Source: Neonectria sp. B-13 (lineage: Eukaryota > Ascomycota > Sordariomycetes > Hypocreales > Nectriaceae). Taken from it: a DNA stretch of 64,000 nt. The notes below the pieces were generated by a model, which made no database searches, was not told the DNA's origin, and saw nothing but the letters and a program-made list of their open reading frames with translations. Position 1 is the stretch's first letter; every line of letters begins with the position of its first letter. Positions 1 through 12,510 of this stretch are shown piece by piece. The stretch covers positions 186,001-250,000 of the forward strand of contig NOKP01000005.1 in NCBI GenBank assembly GCA_002682825.1, written 5' to 3'. A program made the translations under genes and the position numbers.

Positions 1-2526
1 CTTGCTCATCGCATTGGAGCCTTCGATTGGCGGCGATCCTGGAGAACTCGTCGAGTTACCAGCCGGGAAATTCTCTTTGGGGATCTGATTTGATGATGGA
101 GGCGAGTTGATTCCATCTAGAAGGTTTTGGGCCTCCGTTGAGCCTTCCTCGCTTTGGTCAACGGGTAGATGGTGTGCTTGTCGAAAACCCTGAAGCCAAT
201 CTGTTGATGACTTGATAATGGTGAGCAAGAAGCTTGAAACCAAGTTAGATCCTGCTGAGGATACTCTCTCTTCCATGCGTGCAACTATGTTACAAGCTTC
301 TTCTTGCAAGTCGCGATTTCGTATCACAGGTACCCCATCCACCATTTTGACCATGACAAAACTGAGTAATTGAGACTCCAGTAAGCACCCCTCGAACAGG
401 GTTTTCTTTCCTTTGATCTCAAGAGTAGCGAGCCTGCTTTCGTCTCGCGTTCGTATTGGGCTAAACCGAGCCTGCTGTGTGAGGCTTTCGGCAGAGGTGA
501 TCAGATCACGCAACCATGACACGTGCTGCTCCACAGGATATTCTTGCGATAATGTTGGAACTTCTACGGCAACTTCTGCGGCGAAGACTATACGGCATGC
601 TTCGAGTTGCATCGCCGCGCTATCAGGTAGATGCCCAGTCATGTGATGGAAGTTTTGCGCAAAGTAGGCTAGTTCTACTGCGAGTAACTCGTAGGTATTA
701 AGAGGCGATTCTGGGACTACACCGCTCGCCTGTAAGGGGAAAGGGCGAGAACGCTCGTCGTGAATAAGGTCTAAAGAACGCTGATTAGCTGTAGCAGAAC
801 AAAGAGTGGGCGAAACTTACAAGGTGGAATGCAGTTTTCGACAGTGTTCAGGGTGGAGTCGTCAAAGCCCCAGTCACCAGTCCAGTCCGCCATGGTTTGT
901 CCTGATTTGAAATGCTCGGCCAGGTGATTAACTCGATCGTTCCAGGAGTTAAGGGCTAAACTGCAGAAACCGCAGCGTGATAGAATCTCAGGCTTGGGGA
1001 TCTTCCAGCTTCTGGCCGACCATTCGAGTAACCCTGACTTGTGCACTAGGCGTAAATGTTGCCTTAGATGGTCCTTTCGACTGAAATGTCGGTCTAGGCA
1101 GGATTGAGGAGTATGCTGCTCAACATGAGCATCGCTAGGGTCAATCTCGCCGCAAAAGACGCAACATATTTGTCCGTTCTCGTCGCAGTAAGCTTGAGGC
1201 CCGGAAGGTGAGCATGACCATTGCTCGAGAGGTACATGAAGTGTTTTTTCGTGACGCTGCCAATCATACTTGGTCTTGAATATCTCTGTGCAGAAGGTAC
1301 ATTCAAAAGAAAATCGAGTCGACGTCAGCTGTCTTTTCTGATAACGCTTTTTGCGATGGGGAGGCATGAGATCCTTGAGCGACTCATCGGAGCCATGCGA
1401 GTGGGCAGAGGCAAAGGACCCGCCGGTGGAAGTGCCCTGACTGCTCACAGAGGGCTCATAGTGGGTAGATCGACCCGAACCGTCATCAGTTAAGTTCGAA
1501 TTGATCTTGTCTGCTTTCCTGGGTTAGCGTCTTGTAATACTGTTTTCATAGAGTGAGTCTTAAGTGCAGCCCTATCTTACTTAATGGAATTGGGCTAGCA
1601 GAAGCCACGGCGTCCGCAATAGCAGTGGCGGAAGCGGACTCGTATTCTGGAGGTGAGTCGACCCATCTTTGTAAGGGGTTCCAGAAGTTGCCGTTACTCA
1701 GCATCGCCGGTGTTCCCGGGCGCTCGGGGATATCGATGGGGCTTTTGCCAGTGCCCTGTGGAGATAAGTGGTGAGGCCTGGTACGACTATTTCCGCGTAA
1801 TTTGTGGCGACGTCGAGAATTGGCAAGCCAATTCTTAATCTGCGTTTTGCTAAGACCGGTCTGAAACTGGAGGATCTGCAGTTCTTCATCGTTAGGGTAG
1901 GGATGATCCCGGTGAGTCGAGAGCCACTGCCGCAAGACTTTCGTTGAGTCTTTGGAGAATCTGGTGCCTATCTTGGATGCAGAACTCGCGTTGTCTGAGT
2001 TGGAAGCTGATGTGGGAACGGTACTCGAAAGTGTCCATGGGCTTGTCGTCGTAGCGGATGATGAACGATTGAACAGGCCGTTATTGATTAAGCTTGTTTT
2101 GAGTTGTGCAAAGCTACAATGGCAGCCTGAAGCAACGCAACTTGTGCAAGGCTCATTGGCCAGGCTGGTCTGTGTTGCTAGGCAGAGTCGTCCGGTTTTG
2201 GAACACCGAGCACATGGAGTAAGGGAAGTCACAGGCCACTGAGTAGATATCCCACCATCTGCTTGCAGGTGTGTCTGTTGATCCAAGGGATCTGGATCAA
2301 ATAGTGGATCTAGGGCACCGATATCCAGAGTGTCGTGATGGAAGATGCTCTCCGAGAAGTAGTCCAGACTTGGGTCAAGCAACCAATTGTGAGACAGCTC
2401 CTCCTGGAACGTCGAGTTGCCAATAGCCCCAGAACCAATCTCACCGGTGCCGTTTCCAGCGGATTCATCGGCGTTTTCTCCGAACTGGGCCATTTCGGGT
2501 AGTACCGTAGTTGACGGTCGCTCCAC
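1..2526 (-). CDS. Homeodomain plus C2H2 zinc-finger transcription factor (C-terminus beyond window)
   Basis: Likely nuclear DNA-binding regulator. Three exons join in frame: 2526-1581, 1510-821 and 770-1; the last stays open for 256 codons to the window edge, so the C-terminus is missing. Introns 1511-1580 and 771-820 have GTAAGA/GTAAGT donors. A TALE/KN-type homeodomain lies at about residues 190-245, with the recognition-helix sequence WLANSRRRHK. C2H2-like fingers follow from about residue 385 (FECTFC...H...H, then a C-x2-C and an H-rich stretch). A cysteine cluster at residues 104-137 (C-x2-C-x6-C ... C-x2-C-x5-C) resembles a loose Zn2Cys6 knot, which is unusual beside a homeodomain. Homeodomain/C2H2 fusions are known in ascomycetes but targets are mostly unknown. 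Start is the first Met of the open frame. Function beyond DNA binding is inference. Confidence 0.85.
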
Positions 2527-3420
2527 AATGGTATTATATTAGAAAAGAGTTTCAAGATCTCGAGAACCGAATTAGCGTCCAGAAAACAGTTAACACGTGC
2601 ATCTGTGAAGAGTGAGTATCCTCAGAAATTGAACGGATGGTTGTCTATGTAAAGGCACATCTTGTGGTGGTATCTTGCAGACCTCCAGCAAGTCGGCTCA
2701 CATCACTTTAGTAAGCCCAGGTTTTGAAATTCACGCCCTATGCACATCGGTGGAGCAAAAGCCACAGGACCCGCGGGCAAACGAGCCAATCAGTATTGTA
2801 CGATTTAGAAACCTCGACCGGATAAAGGTTTTCCCACATCCCAATCCGTCATAAGACACGCCATCGACAGTGGCGACTTTGCGTCAGGCGCCAATAGCAG
2901 ACGAGCTTGCCGGACAGGTGGACGGCGTGCTCGGTGATGCCTTTGAAGGCGAAGCCGGCGAGGAATTGGAGGGTCAGGGAGACGTCATGGGACTGGTTGG
3001 CAGTGTTGGCGAGGAGGAAGTCATCGAGTGCGCCTTCGTGGAACGGCACTCAAGGGGAAAGGGGGACAAGAAGTGGTTGGATGGAATCACGGGGCAGCGG
3101 ATGATGGATCTAAGGATCTCGCCCTCATACTGGCGTGTGGAAAGGAGGCTAGACGTAAGTAGGACGGATAGTGACGATGATATTGATAGAGACAGGCGAT
3201 AAGGATGGAGACACAGGACGAGGGCGGAGATAGCAACGGTAGGTGGATGGGATGTAGGGTATTGGGGGTTCAGGGGGAGGTTTCTGTAACTGATGTAGGA
3301 ACTTCAACTCATCTCTATAGTAACAGGCCACAAGTCTCCATAGAGCCCGAAATGGGATATGTTCGCACAAGCCACAGATGTGCTAGACCCGGCACCCTTG
3401 GACTACGTACAATTTACGAG
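2527..3420. other. Intergenic region, no supported gene
   Basis: Upstream of the homeodomain gene. Short open frames on both strands at 2849-3202 overlap each other and show no recognisable domain, so I see only promoter DNA here. Confidence 0.5.
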
Positions 3421-3445
3421 ATGCCACCTCGTCCCCTCCGAATAA

Positions 3446-3884
3446 TTTTTCAGACCCGATGCATGGCAAGGCTTAAACCTATCAATGGTCACATATCTTT
3501 GTGGTATTCATCGCGCACCAGGCCGTGTCCATTCCCTCCCTCTCCTCACTGCCTCACAAGGTCGCAAAGCTTCAAAGCCAGCAGACCATCTCTTCGCTGT
3601 GCTAGGTATGGCTAAAGAAGTTGTTGACCCAGATGTGACACGTGACAATGTACCGGAATTTGTTTCTATAGATTACCATAAGCCAACAGCTCATGTGTTT
3701 CGAGACGCGACTTGGTTCATTATTTTGGCACATGCTGCTCTTTCACCGCTAAGATGGCCGAGCTTACTGACGATCCGTCAATCTCCAATTGTCCATCATG
3801 GGTTCCTGCCTGGAATCAACGCCAGACGGTCCGACCATTGGATTACCGAAACTTCAACACACACGTCGACCAGAGCAGCGCATA
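3446..3884 (+). pseudogene. Decayed HET-domain (heterokaryon incompatibility) protein fragment
   Basis: The frame from 3485 reads ...KPADHLFAVLGMA..., followed by VSIDYHKPTAHVFRDATWF. These match the conserved segment downstream of the HET core (RD.VFALLG ... DY.K...EVFRDVT). Near 3765 the match jumps by one base into another frame, reading LTDDPSISNCPSWVPAWN, the usual LPSWVPDW block, until a stop at about 3883. The HET core upstream is absent and a TAA lies just upstream of the matching stretch. A splice-based rescue is not obvious. This is a truncated, frameshifted relic. In intact relatives the HET domain triggers cell death after non-self fusion; nothing functional is expected here. Confidence 0.7.
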
Positions 3885-3977
3885 ATAAAATATACAAGAC
3901 GTAAACCATATCCGCTAGTGATAATAATCATCCTATAAGAGGCCCCCAGCCAAACGGCTATACGGCTGTTTAAGATA

Positions 3978-4114
3978 GTCGCCGATTTTAAAATGGTCGC
4001 CGACTTTAAAATGATCGCCGATCAGAAGATTAGGTGCCCGGGGGCTGTGAGGTGGGCCCTACCGGGTGACAACATGGGTCTAGTTGTTTCAAATGGTCGC
4101 CGATCAGAAAATTA
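3978..4114. repeat. 18-bp tandem repeat built on TCGCCGA, with a distal copy
   Basis: Two adjacent 18-base units at 3978-3995 and 3996-4013 (GTCGCCGATTTTAAAATG, and the same with one C for T) are followed at 4014 by a third, diverged unit, ATCGCCGATCAG. A fourth copy, GTCGCCGATCAGAAAATTA, lies at 4096-4114. They flank a GC-rich core (CCCGGGGGC...). The spacing resembles sub-terminal repeats of a small non-autonomous element, but I cannot define its ends. Confidence 0.6.
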
Positions 4115-4554
4115 TATGCTCGGCGTGAATCCCTGCTCTTTACAAGCATTGGCTCCCGCCTTCAGTATCCGTAAGATTTTCAGGGATGGAAATGTTATGT
4201 CAAGCCAACGTACCTGTGCCCTCTACTCCAACGGCGCTTAACCATAACGTTGGATAGCCCGACGAACACGACTTCAGATCGTCTAGTACTACTTTCACAT
4301 CTTGAAGTCAAGCCTCATTCCAGCCCGATCTTGGGCTTGGTTGTTTTAGCTGTAAGCTACCCAAATGGGAAATCACATTTGCGCAATTATGGCCCTCCTA
4401 ATTTAGTGTTAATTGAACAGATCGTCTAATCAAACGCTAGGAAAGGTGGCTTTGTTCATCGTGAGAATCCCCCCATCACCAGAGGACTCATAGTACAGTA
4501 TAGACCAACTACTAATACAAAATAAAGCTCAGCCTATTTCTACTCTGATTTCTT

Positions 4555-5348
4555 TTACCTCACTATGGTCCTTTCGTGTCGTGTAGGCTCTAGGCCTGCA
4601 GGCGTCATCGTGGAAAGTTCTCGTTCCTCATCCGCCACGCGTCGGTAGGTAGTTTCAACATCGGCTGCAACTAACAGTCTCTCATGATCTGCCACAATGC
4701 TCTTTCCTTGCTTCATCCTTCGGGTAGCCATGATGTCTAGAACAACCATAGCAATCGTGCTTAGCCTGTAAATCACATTAGAAGTTGTATTTATAGACCT
4801 TACGGAAGTAACAGGGTATGTGCGATTGCGACTAGGTGTTTCGGGTTCAGAAAACTTACAGGCCAGTAGCTCCAAAGGCAATCAAAACTTTGTAATACCG
4901 ACAAGAGCTGATCCCACGAGCAGTGATGAAATATGTAGCAGTGCATGGTAGTAATATAATAGATGTAGTCGAGGAAATGAGGAACCCGTAGCCAGCCGCC
5001 CATAGGATCGCAAGAACTGTATTTACAACAGCGCTTGCTTTAGGAATGGCTCCCCGGCGGTTGATCCACACTCCTATCACAAGATTGGCCATGATGGTTA
5101 CAAACGCAGCTCCTTGCAGCTGTCGTGTTTCCAAAGTCAATACTCTTCTCAGTACAGAGGTGCCAGTAGCAAAGACTTACGAAGTACAGTGTCGTCGGGG
5201 TAGTCCGGCGGACTCCATCCCCACCAGGCATGATTTGGAACATGATGACCGTAACGATACATGCTGATATCGCTTGGGAGAGTTTGGTGATGTACCACGG
5301 GAGGATGGGGTATATCGCAATTGTCGGACGTGTTCCTGATTTTGCCAT
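4555..5348 (-). CDS. MARVEL-like four-helix membrane protein
   Basis: Exons 5348-5181, 5119-4860 and 4765-4555 give 212 residues; introns 5120-5180 and 4766-4859 use GTAAGT donors and keep frame. Four hydrophobic helices are visible: about residues 17-38, 60-75, 82-105 and 135-155. A polar, charged tail of about 50 residues (REELSTMTPAG-like region) would be cytosolic. Length, topology and short loops fit the fungal MARVEL-like family, whose members sit in plasma membrane or vesicle domains; no enzymatic motif is present. It lies head-to-tail with the RTA1-type gene, 0.7 kb away. Family assignment rests on topology, so it is moderate. Confidence 0.65.
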
Positions 5349-6061
5349 CTTGGGTAAAATATGAACCGAGCGGCTCCTTGACGTCCTTTTTGTTGGTGTA
5401 ATGGTTCCTTTACTGAGAGCAGAGATGGGAGCGACAAGGCGAGATGCAGGAACAACAACGACTCCTCAAATGTATTTAAATACCGAATCCTGGCTGTGCA
5501 TACCGTCCCCATCCCCCTTATAGAAATCCAGATCTGTACTAGGTATCCAACGTCGGTATCCATAGACAGGCAACACTGAAGACATTGGAGGAAAAACCCG
5601 GGCACAAAGGCACGCTGAAATCTTAACCCCTGAACCCTGCTCGAACCCTCATACCCACAGCACCAGGGCTGGCAGGAATAGTTGTGTCCACTGCACTGGG
5701 ACCAGCGACTCCCGGCGGGTCACGCCCTAAAGGGTCCCGACGCTGCAGTCGCCAATGGCCTGTAGCCTTCGGGTTGCCAAGAATTCTCTTGTTTGATGAG
5801 GCTGTGTCACAGTCCATGTCAGCCCACAAGCGCCAAGAGGGCAAGATACCGCCCGCAAGCGCAGGAGCAGTAGCTAATTTGGCGGCTGTTGGGCTAGCGC
5901 CAAAGTAGGAAATCAATTCGTAGATGGTTCTAAATAATTCACCTCCCTTGTCATGTAGTGATTCCTCCATCATATCTCTTTCGAGACTGCAAGTCCCAAT
6001 TGTCCACCTCACGGCTGTATAAGATGCTTCCTTCCACATGAGATGGTGCGCAATGGTGGGA

Positions 6062-7024
6062 TTACGGACTGATCGATTCCACCTGGGGCTGAGATGGCTT
6101 GTATTGCGGCTTTTGAATCACGATGCTCGGATGTTGGATGTTGAAAAGCAGCGCGCAGATGAGCATGGGGGTTGAATCCAGGCAGTAAATGTATGCCTCG
6201 TTGGTCTGCAGTGTGCCTGTTGGTCCTCCCGCGAATTCTACGACCCTGAAAATGGAACGAATCATGATCAACAGCGACGCAGCGTACAGGACGAAGATGT
6301 ACCGTTTCCAGGGACGGGTGGTTTCGAGGCTGGCAGCGGTTGGGTGTCGAACAATGCGGAAGTGGAAGAAGGTCATGACGGAGATGAATAATCCAAAGAA
6401 GCCGATTTGAACGCCCAGGCCGGCAAGGACAATGTTCTGGCCTTCGTCGAGAGCATGCTTGGTATCGGCATTTGCAACCATCGTACCACCTGAGATGTGT
6501 TAGGGAAGCTGATTTCGGAGCTCGGAAGGTTTTGTGGTGCTTACCGATGGCTTGGACTACAAAGGAGAGGACATCGCCGACGACAAAGATCTTGGTCAAC
6601 CAGTTGACCCTGACGATAGAGTGGTGATGTGCTTCCAACAGGCGGACAATGCGACCGAACACCATGTATATCGAGGCAGCGTACAAGCCGGGAGCCAAGA
6701 GTAGGAGCAGAGTCTGGGCGATGAAGGGGGCTTTCGCCCAGTCTGGAGTTTGGGATGCGTTGACAGCACGAGCGGCGTAGCCTCCAATCTCAACTATTAG
6801 GGGTTGTTAGACGCGAAGAGGGAGTGAGGGATGGCTAAAATAGGAACAGACATACAGAGAACTCCGACGAGGAAGGCGATAAAGTACCACGTGCGCCCCT
6901 TTGCTATCTGGTAAGTGTGGGCAATGGCAGAGAGGCCGAAAATGACGGCGAAGATGATTGCAGCGGCGAGAGAAGGATCATAGTGGTAACGTTCAGGAGT
7001 TTTTTCTTGGGTTGCGGCGGACAT
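6062..7024 (-). CDS. RTA1-family seven-helix membrane protein (lipid-translocating exporter type)
   Basis: Exons 7024-6856, 6793-6545 and 6489-6062 encode 281 residues; introns 6794-6855 and 6490-6544 keep frame. The N-terminus has the RTA1 signature YHYDPS...A, then a helix near residues 18-38. The conserved E-I-G-Y-A-A-R segment spans the first splice junction at about residue 57. Later come FVVGDVLSFVVQ, the GG junction, helices to residue 260, and the family motif RSIFRVVEFAGG around residue 210. RTA1 proteins (Rta1, Rsb1) are plasma-membrane proteins linked to azole/7-aminocholesterol resistance or long-chain-base export; the actual substrate here is unknown. Length is normal and nothing appears broken. 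Confidence 0.88.
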
Positions 7025-7876
7025 GATTGCTGACTGGTTGACTGTGTACTTGTTGATTTGTTGGCTTGTTGTTAACTTGCTGCGCTGTAAGTCGTGGTTG
7101 TGAGTTCAGTGAACGATATCACACATTGGGACAGAGACGGTGAAGGCTATATGTACTCATTGCTACAAAGATGATATTGCACAGCTCGAATGACAAGCTC
7201 AATCTGGCAACTCTAATACAAACCTTTCTCGTCTGAAAGTAACCTTTCGCCCATTCCTCCATCCGTCTTGCGTGGTCAATGTGGCTGTTCACAAGGTCAA
7301 CGCCTCACTGCGCCCAGCCCACTTCCACCGGCACTGTGCAGAACCAGCCAATAGAAATTTGGAACATACCGGCGGGTCGGTAAATCGGCGCCGACAACTC
7401 CGGTCTAGTGATACGCCATGGGCTTTGAGACCGGCAGCGCGGAGCCCAAACCGCCGATGTTTGCTTCGAAATGGCCCGTCGTCAGGACAGAACACCAATG
7501 AAACTGGCGCAGAGACCAGAGAGAGTCAGCAAAAGTCCACCTGATGAGATTAGTTGCGGCTGGGGCATCATCTTTTCGGCTGACGATGGGAGCAATGGAC
7601 CCTCATCGCCGTTCCCATCGAGAAGTAACCCTTAAAGAAACTCTCTGCTCTCACTCGCCAGGTTACGCTTAGAGTTAGAATGTTGAAGATGGAGGCTGTT
7701 TATTGACCCACAGGAATAAGCTAACCCTGTCCAATGGACCTACGGATGTCGGCTTCTGTACTTTGCGACCCTGCGTCGCTATATGCTCCAAGCCCCCCCC
7801 CCATCACTTGTTTTCAAGTTCAGCTACCTCATAAACCCTAAATGCGCCAACTAAGCCAACCACAGCTACCGCTGGG
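7025..7876. other. Intergenic region between RTA1 and permease genes
   Basis: Promoter of the RTA1-type gene and 3' flank of the permease. Overlapping mirror-image frames at 7272-7544 and 7289-7498 show no domain. I see no gene. Confidence 0.5.
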
Positions 7877-9971
7877 TTACCACAGAGCAACATAGGTCAA
7901 GAAACGCCTCCACCTAGGCATGGCGTAGTACTCGTCTAGCTGGGTGATTTCAGCCTCGCTGAGCGTGCGTCTGCCGGTCACAAGATCCGCCGTCTTAGGG
8001 TCCCTCCAAGGAGTCTTCATAACGATCTTGTACACGCCCGTGAAGACGACAATAATGAGGATGCCGATAACGTATTGGAAGAAGGTCTCTGCGCTGAAAG
8101 GGGTGGTGGACTAAGACTCCAGTTAGCGCACTTGAACATCTAGGGGATCGAATCCGCAAGACTTACCAGGTCACCAATTCCGGCACCGAGACAGCATGCA
8201 AACAGCAGGGTCGACACCGCCATCAGCCACGCGGGCGCGATGGGCCACGCGACAGACTTCCACGCATACACCTGCTTGAAGAGCGGGTCGTTTTGCGCGG
8301 TGAGGGCTTGATGGAACCGCCAGGAGGTGAAGGCGATGATTATCCAGTTCATGAAAAAGGAGGCACTGGTGATTGACAACAACCAGTTGAATACCTTTGC
8401 GCCATCGCCTGAAGAAAATTAGTATTTGATCTCAAAGGAAAGAGTGACAGAGGGCGTACCGTTCAAGTTCAGGTAGGTCAAAAGTAGCGCAGTCGACCCT
8501 GTGATCACAAGCGACCATCTCGGGCGTCCCTGTGCATCAACCTTTGCGATGAACTCCGGAATGAGCTTCTGGTGGGCCATTGTCCGCAGGATTCGGGAAG
8601 CGAGGTAGATGGATTCAGCAGCGATAGCAAGGATTCCAATGATCATGCAAGCGTTCATAATATCGGCAATTCCCTTGATTCCTGAATTGGTGACGGCGAG
8701 GACAAATGGCGATGAGGTGATACCGCTGCCGCCAAGGAGGCGATCGTCATCAGACGGGATGAGGAGCGTGATGAAGATGACCTGTTGGCTGTTTAGTACA
8801 CGGAAATTTGAAGCAGAGGAGTGTCCGACGTACACTCAACATGTAGATAAAGTTCACGCGGAAGGGGACGAGCTTCGTCGCATGAGCCATGGAAAAGCGC
8901 GGCGACTCAGCTTCTCCTCCCATAATGCCAATGAAGACTTGATCTCCAACAGCCCAGACGGCCAATAAAGCAGCATTTGCGAATCCCTGCATTTTGTTAG
9001 CCACCAGTCGTCATTCTGACCGAGCATTGATACTCACGAAGAACCCGTTTTTAAATACTGGCAAATCTCTCCAGTACGCTCCGTCGTGGACCTCGCCTGT
9101 CGGGCCAGCACCGGCGACTAGGGCAATCGAGAGCAGGATGATTATGAGGAACAGGAAAATCTTGATAAGCGATGTGACGTACTCAAACCAGGCAAAGGCC
9201 TTGTTGGGGAGCAGAAAAATGGCCAGGGTCGCAAAGGTAAAGATGGTGACTGGATACTCCGTTAATGAGGTCCACATACACTAATTGGGGGCTCTTACGA
9301 GACGCTGCTAGAGGAATCCCATCGGGAGACCAGTACTTGATCAGGATGTTGAAGAACACGGCTTCAGCGCCAACGACTGCGGTCCAGCCTATCCGATAAT
9401 GTCAGTCATAATATCGTTACGCCTTCGAATAGATTCCAGCACATACCAAGCCACTCAGCGAATCCAGCACCAAAAGCCAGGGCAGGGTCTACCCAGCGGC
9501 CAGCGTAGTCGATGTAGTTTCCAGATGTTGGGAATCCAATCGTCATCTCGGAGAGAGTCTGAAGAACAGCCCACACGCAGGAGCAAACGAGCATGTATGC
9601 GATCACCATGTTTCCTGGTCCTCCGCCGGCAAGGGCTTTACCAGTGGCGATGAATAGGCCGCTACCGATATTTGAGCCGAGAGATATGATCTGAATGAAA
9701 CAGAAGGTGTTAGTTTAGCTTGAGTGCAATTCAAAACACAGAATTATTTGCTGTGCAGGGTTTTACATACATGAATCTGACGGGGGCTGAATGATCGCTG
9801 AAATTCGCCATTTTTGTTGTCTTCAATGTCAAACATCTGAGCCTCAGACGTGCTGGTGACCTGGGCGATGGCATTCTCTTTCGAGGGAATGCCATCGTCT
9901 GACCCACTCTTACTGTTGTTGATCATTGTCGGTGTTTGTTCAGACCCGTGATAATGGGATGGGGTACGCAA
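7877..9971 (-). CDS. Amino-acid permease (APC superfamily, fungal YAT family)
   Basis: Eight exons (9971-9771, 9690-9447, 9388-9299, 9249-9038, 8986-8834, 8781-8460, 8408-8167, 8110-7877) join in frame to 565 residues. After a polar cytosolic N-terminus of about 65 residues comes the APC signature SLGSNIGSGLFIATGKAL at the first helix. The family hallmarks SEMTIGFPTSGNYIDYAGRWVDPALAF and GGEAESPR (helix 6-7 region) follow, with about 12 hydrophobic segments in all. It should import an amino acid or related amine by proton symport at the plasma membrane; substrate cannot be told from sequence. A second in-frame Met (9926) is an alternative start. It faces away from the 2.5 kb gene-poor stretch upstream of the quinate-type cluster; a link to that cluster is not shown. 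Confidence 0.88.
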
Positions 9972-12510
9972 GGCAACAAGTTTGCTTGAAGCGTGAGATT
10001 ACTCCGGCGCTTTATACTCGGGATACTTGAAGAAGGCAGATAGAGCCGCACACCCGTTCAGACCACTCGGACTGCTGGCGATTGCACCGAGCGATTGGTC
10101 CGCTCTCGTATGACCTTTGGAGTATACTGAAGCTGGACTAACTGCAAGCGACACAGCGCGACAGGGGAGATCGTTCAGCACCGATAAGAAGCTGGCCAGA
10201 TATCAAGATGATACGCAGGTTAACCTTTGGAACGCGCCCAGTGCGCATTGATAAAGGTCGACTAGAGGATGAGGCAAGACACACGTGACAGAGACTGACT
10301 CTTGCGTCGGTAGTGACAAGCATCATCCGGCAAGGCTAGCCTGGTCTACCGGGATTCTAGACTGTCCGCGATGGAGTTCGATTCGACTAGCGGAAACTCA
10401 AACGCTGGCCCACGACGCGGAGACATTCCCAGAATTGCGTCTCAGATAAGCACGGTATCCGCGTCTGCCACTTCCTGATGTCTTTTCACGCTCGCGTCAT
10501 TTGCTATTTGGCGCACGGGAGTCAAGACGGCTTGACGACAGCACTGTCAGGGCCCAGCTGGACTTCCCGAAGCACTGGGACATGGTGCCAAGCGTCTGGT
10601 TCGCACTAGATAACAAGTAAAACTAGCTAAATCGTGCTCCAATCAGCAGGCCCGGATAGCATATCCTCGCCGTCGCCTCCCTCGTGTCCAGACGTGTGGG
10701 CATTGCACCGCGACAGGGACGGGGGCTATACGGAATAACCATGCGAGCAACGGGCGTAGATGTCCTGGTATCTTTGAGTTAAAAGATCGAGACTCTTTTC
10801 ACTCATCGAATAGTCGTGTGCCAGCTACTGCATTCATAATGTGCCCGCCGTTTGCATCCGTGCGGAGCCGCAATGGGCCAGGTAGCTAAGGATAAAGACC
10901 TGGATGAGGAAGTCGGACACTGAACCTTGTTGGTCTAGACTATGGGAGATCTGCAGGAATTATGCTAGTTGTCGTCTTTCCTCCGATATGTTAACTGCTG
11001 CTGGTGAATCGAGTCGGGGCATCGCCGATGTTGGATAAGTCACGGGCCGGGATCTTCAAGCTCACTTCATTGCCTCGATTGCCACGTGTACCCGATTGAC
11101 ATCAATTTTATTCTCCAGGAAACTTTCCGAGCGGTAGATGAATGACAACTGTTCCTTTCATTCCTGTTCATGTTACATGTCGTCATCATCGAGCTCAATG
11201 TTTACCACGCAATGAATAGCCCCAAGCACCCTAGGCACGACTGAAACAACAACTACAAACACCTCTGCGGTACATTTCAACGTCCCCATATCTGTCCAGG
11301 CCCCTGTTTCCACATGGCCGATGCGGGGCCGCCCTGTCCATCAATGGAATAGTCCACGATGATGCTGGCTAGTGCAGCCGCTACAAAGATTATCTCCCAG
11401 CTCACCTTCGCGTGGGATGACAGGAGGTGTGGATATTAGCGAGAGCCACCGCTTCTTGGTGCGTGCTTCTTCATCTTCACAAAGATAGGCATTGGGGAGT
11501 CTCTCAAACATGAAACAGGAAAACTACTTGCTGCAACCATGCATCTCGCATGATTCTCGCGAAGATGATCAAGACTCCTACGGACATGGAAGAGGCCAGT
11601 TGCAAGATTATCGATACATAAAGCCAGAACATCCGCTCATTCACACAAGGAAACAACAAGCAGATATGCCACCATATTAAGATCCATAGCATATAAATGG
11701 GTCTTGAATGGGACCGGAGAACAAGTCCAAAATTACCCACGGGTAACTTTGGGTACCCACCTCCACACGGATCCCCCCGCGTATCTATGATCCGGGAGTT
11801 GTGCTACCACTCTTCAAGTAGTTGAAAATGGATATTTAGTCAAGTCTGTCGGGTAGTATAAGCTCACCGGATATGGGTAGGATGGCTTCTCAGTAATAAT
11901 GCTCTATTGTACACCAAATTCTGAGGGAGCCTACCCTAGACATTCCCTCAACTTTCCTGAACGAAGAACTTGTATGGCAATTAATAAATAAAAACGAGGG
12001 CAAACACGACTTTCGGCTCTATTTGGTTTGGCAGAGGAATTTTATTGGCTTTAAACTCATCTTTCTGTGGTTTTAGTTAGTAACATCACGACCTTTTCTG
12101 GTTGTTCATTGAAATATAGCTTGGGCGCCCTCGTGACCATATGGGTCTCCTTCTTAGTCTTCTGTCGCGTCCACCGCATGTGGCCATCACTTGATAGACA
12201 AACATCAACGTTGGTGACTATCAATACGCCTTTTCAGTGAATCTATAACAAATCGGTCTGTTGTAACGACCAGAAAAACAATCGCGCCAGGAGGTGACGT
12301 CTTTAAGATGAAGAGGGAAAACACTTATCCGAATGTGTTGGCAAGGCGGGGAACGGGTCGGGGTACGCGGGGAACCCGGCAGTAAGGCTTGATTTGCGTG
12401 TCTTTTGAGGATCCCGCAAATGAACTTTCGCTGCAGCAGAGCGTGCTCATTTTGGGCAGTGTTTTTCTGTTCGTAAAGTTCCTGGCCGGGTCATCTGTCG
12501 ACTATGCGTC
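9972..12510. other. 2.5-kb gene-poor stretch
   Basis: No open frame above about 60 codons between 10.4 and 11.4 kb. At 11504-11740 the minus strand has a hydrophobic frame (RPIYMLWILIWWHICLLFP) that could be the relic of a membrane protein, but it lacks a recognisable family and breaks downstream. The rest serves as flanking promoter DNA for the permease and the Zn2Cys6 gene, as far as I can see. Confidence 0.45.

Noticed and set aside
2849..3202. Overlapping opposite-strand frames
   Set aside because: Each is a shadow of the other and neither shows protein-like hydrophobic or domain pattern.
5623..6039. 138-codon minus-strand frame after the RTA1 gene
   Set aside because: Composition is Arg/Pro-rich, no domain, and it lies in the expected 3' untranslated region.
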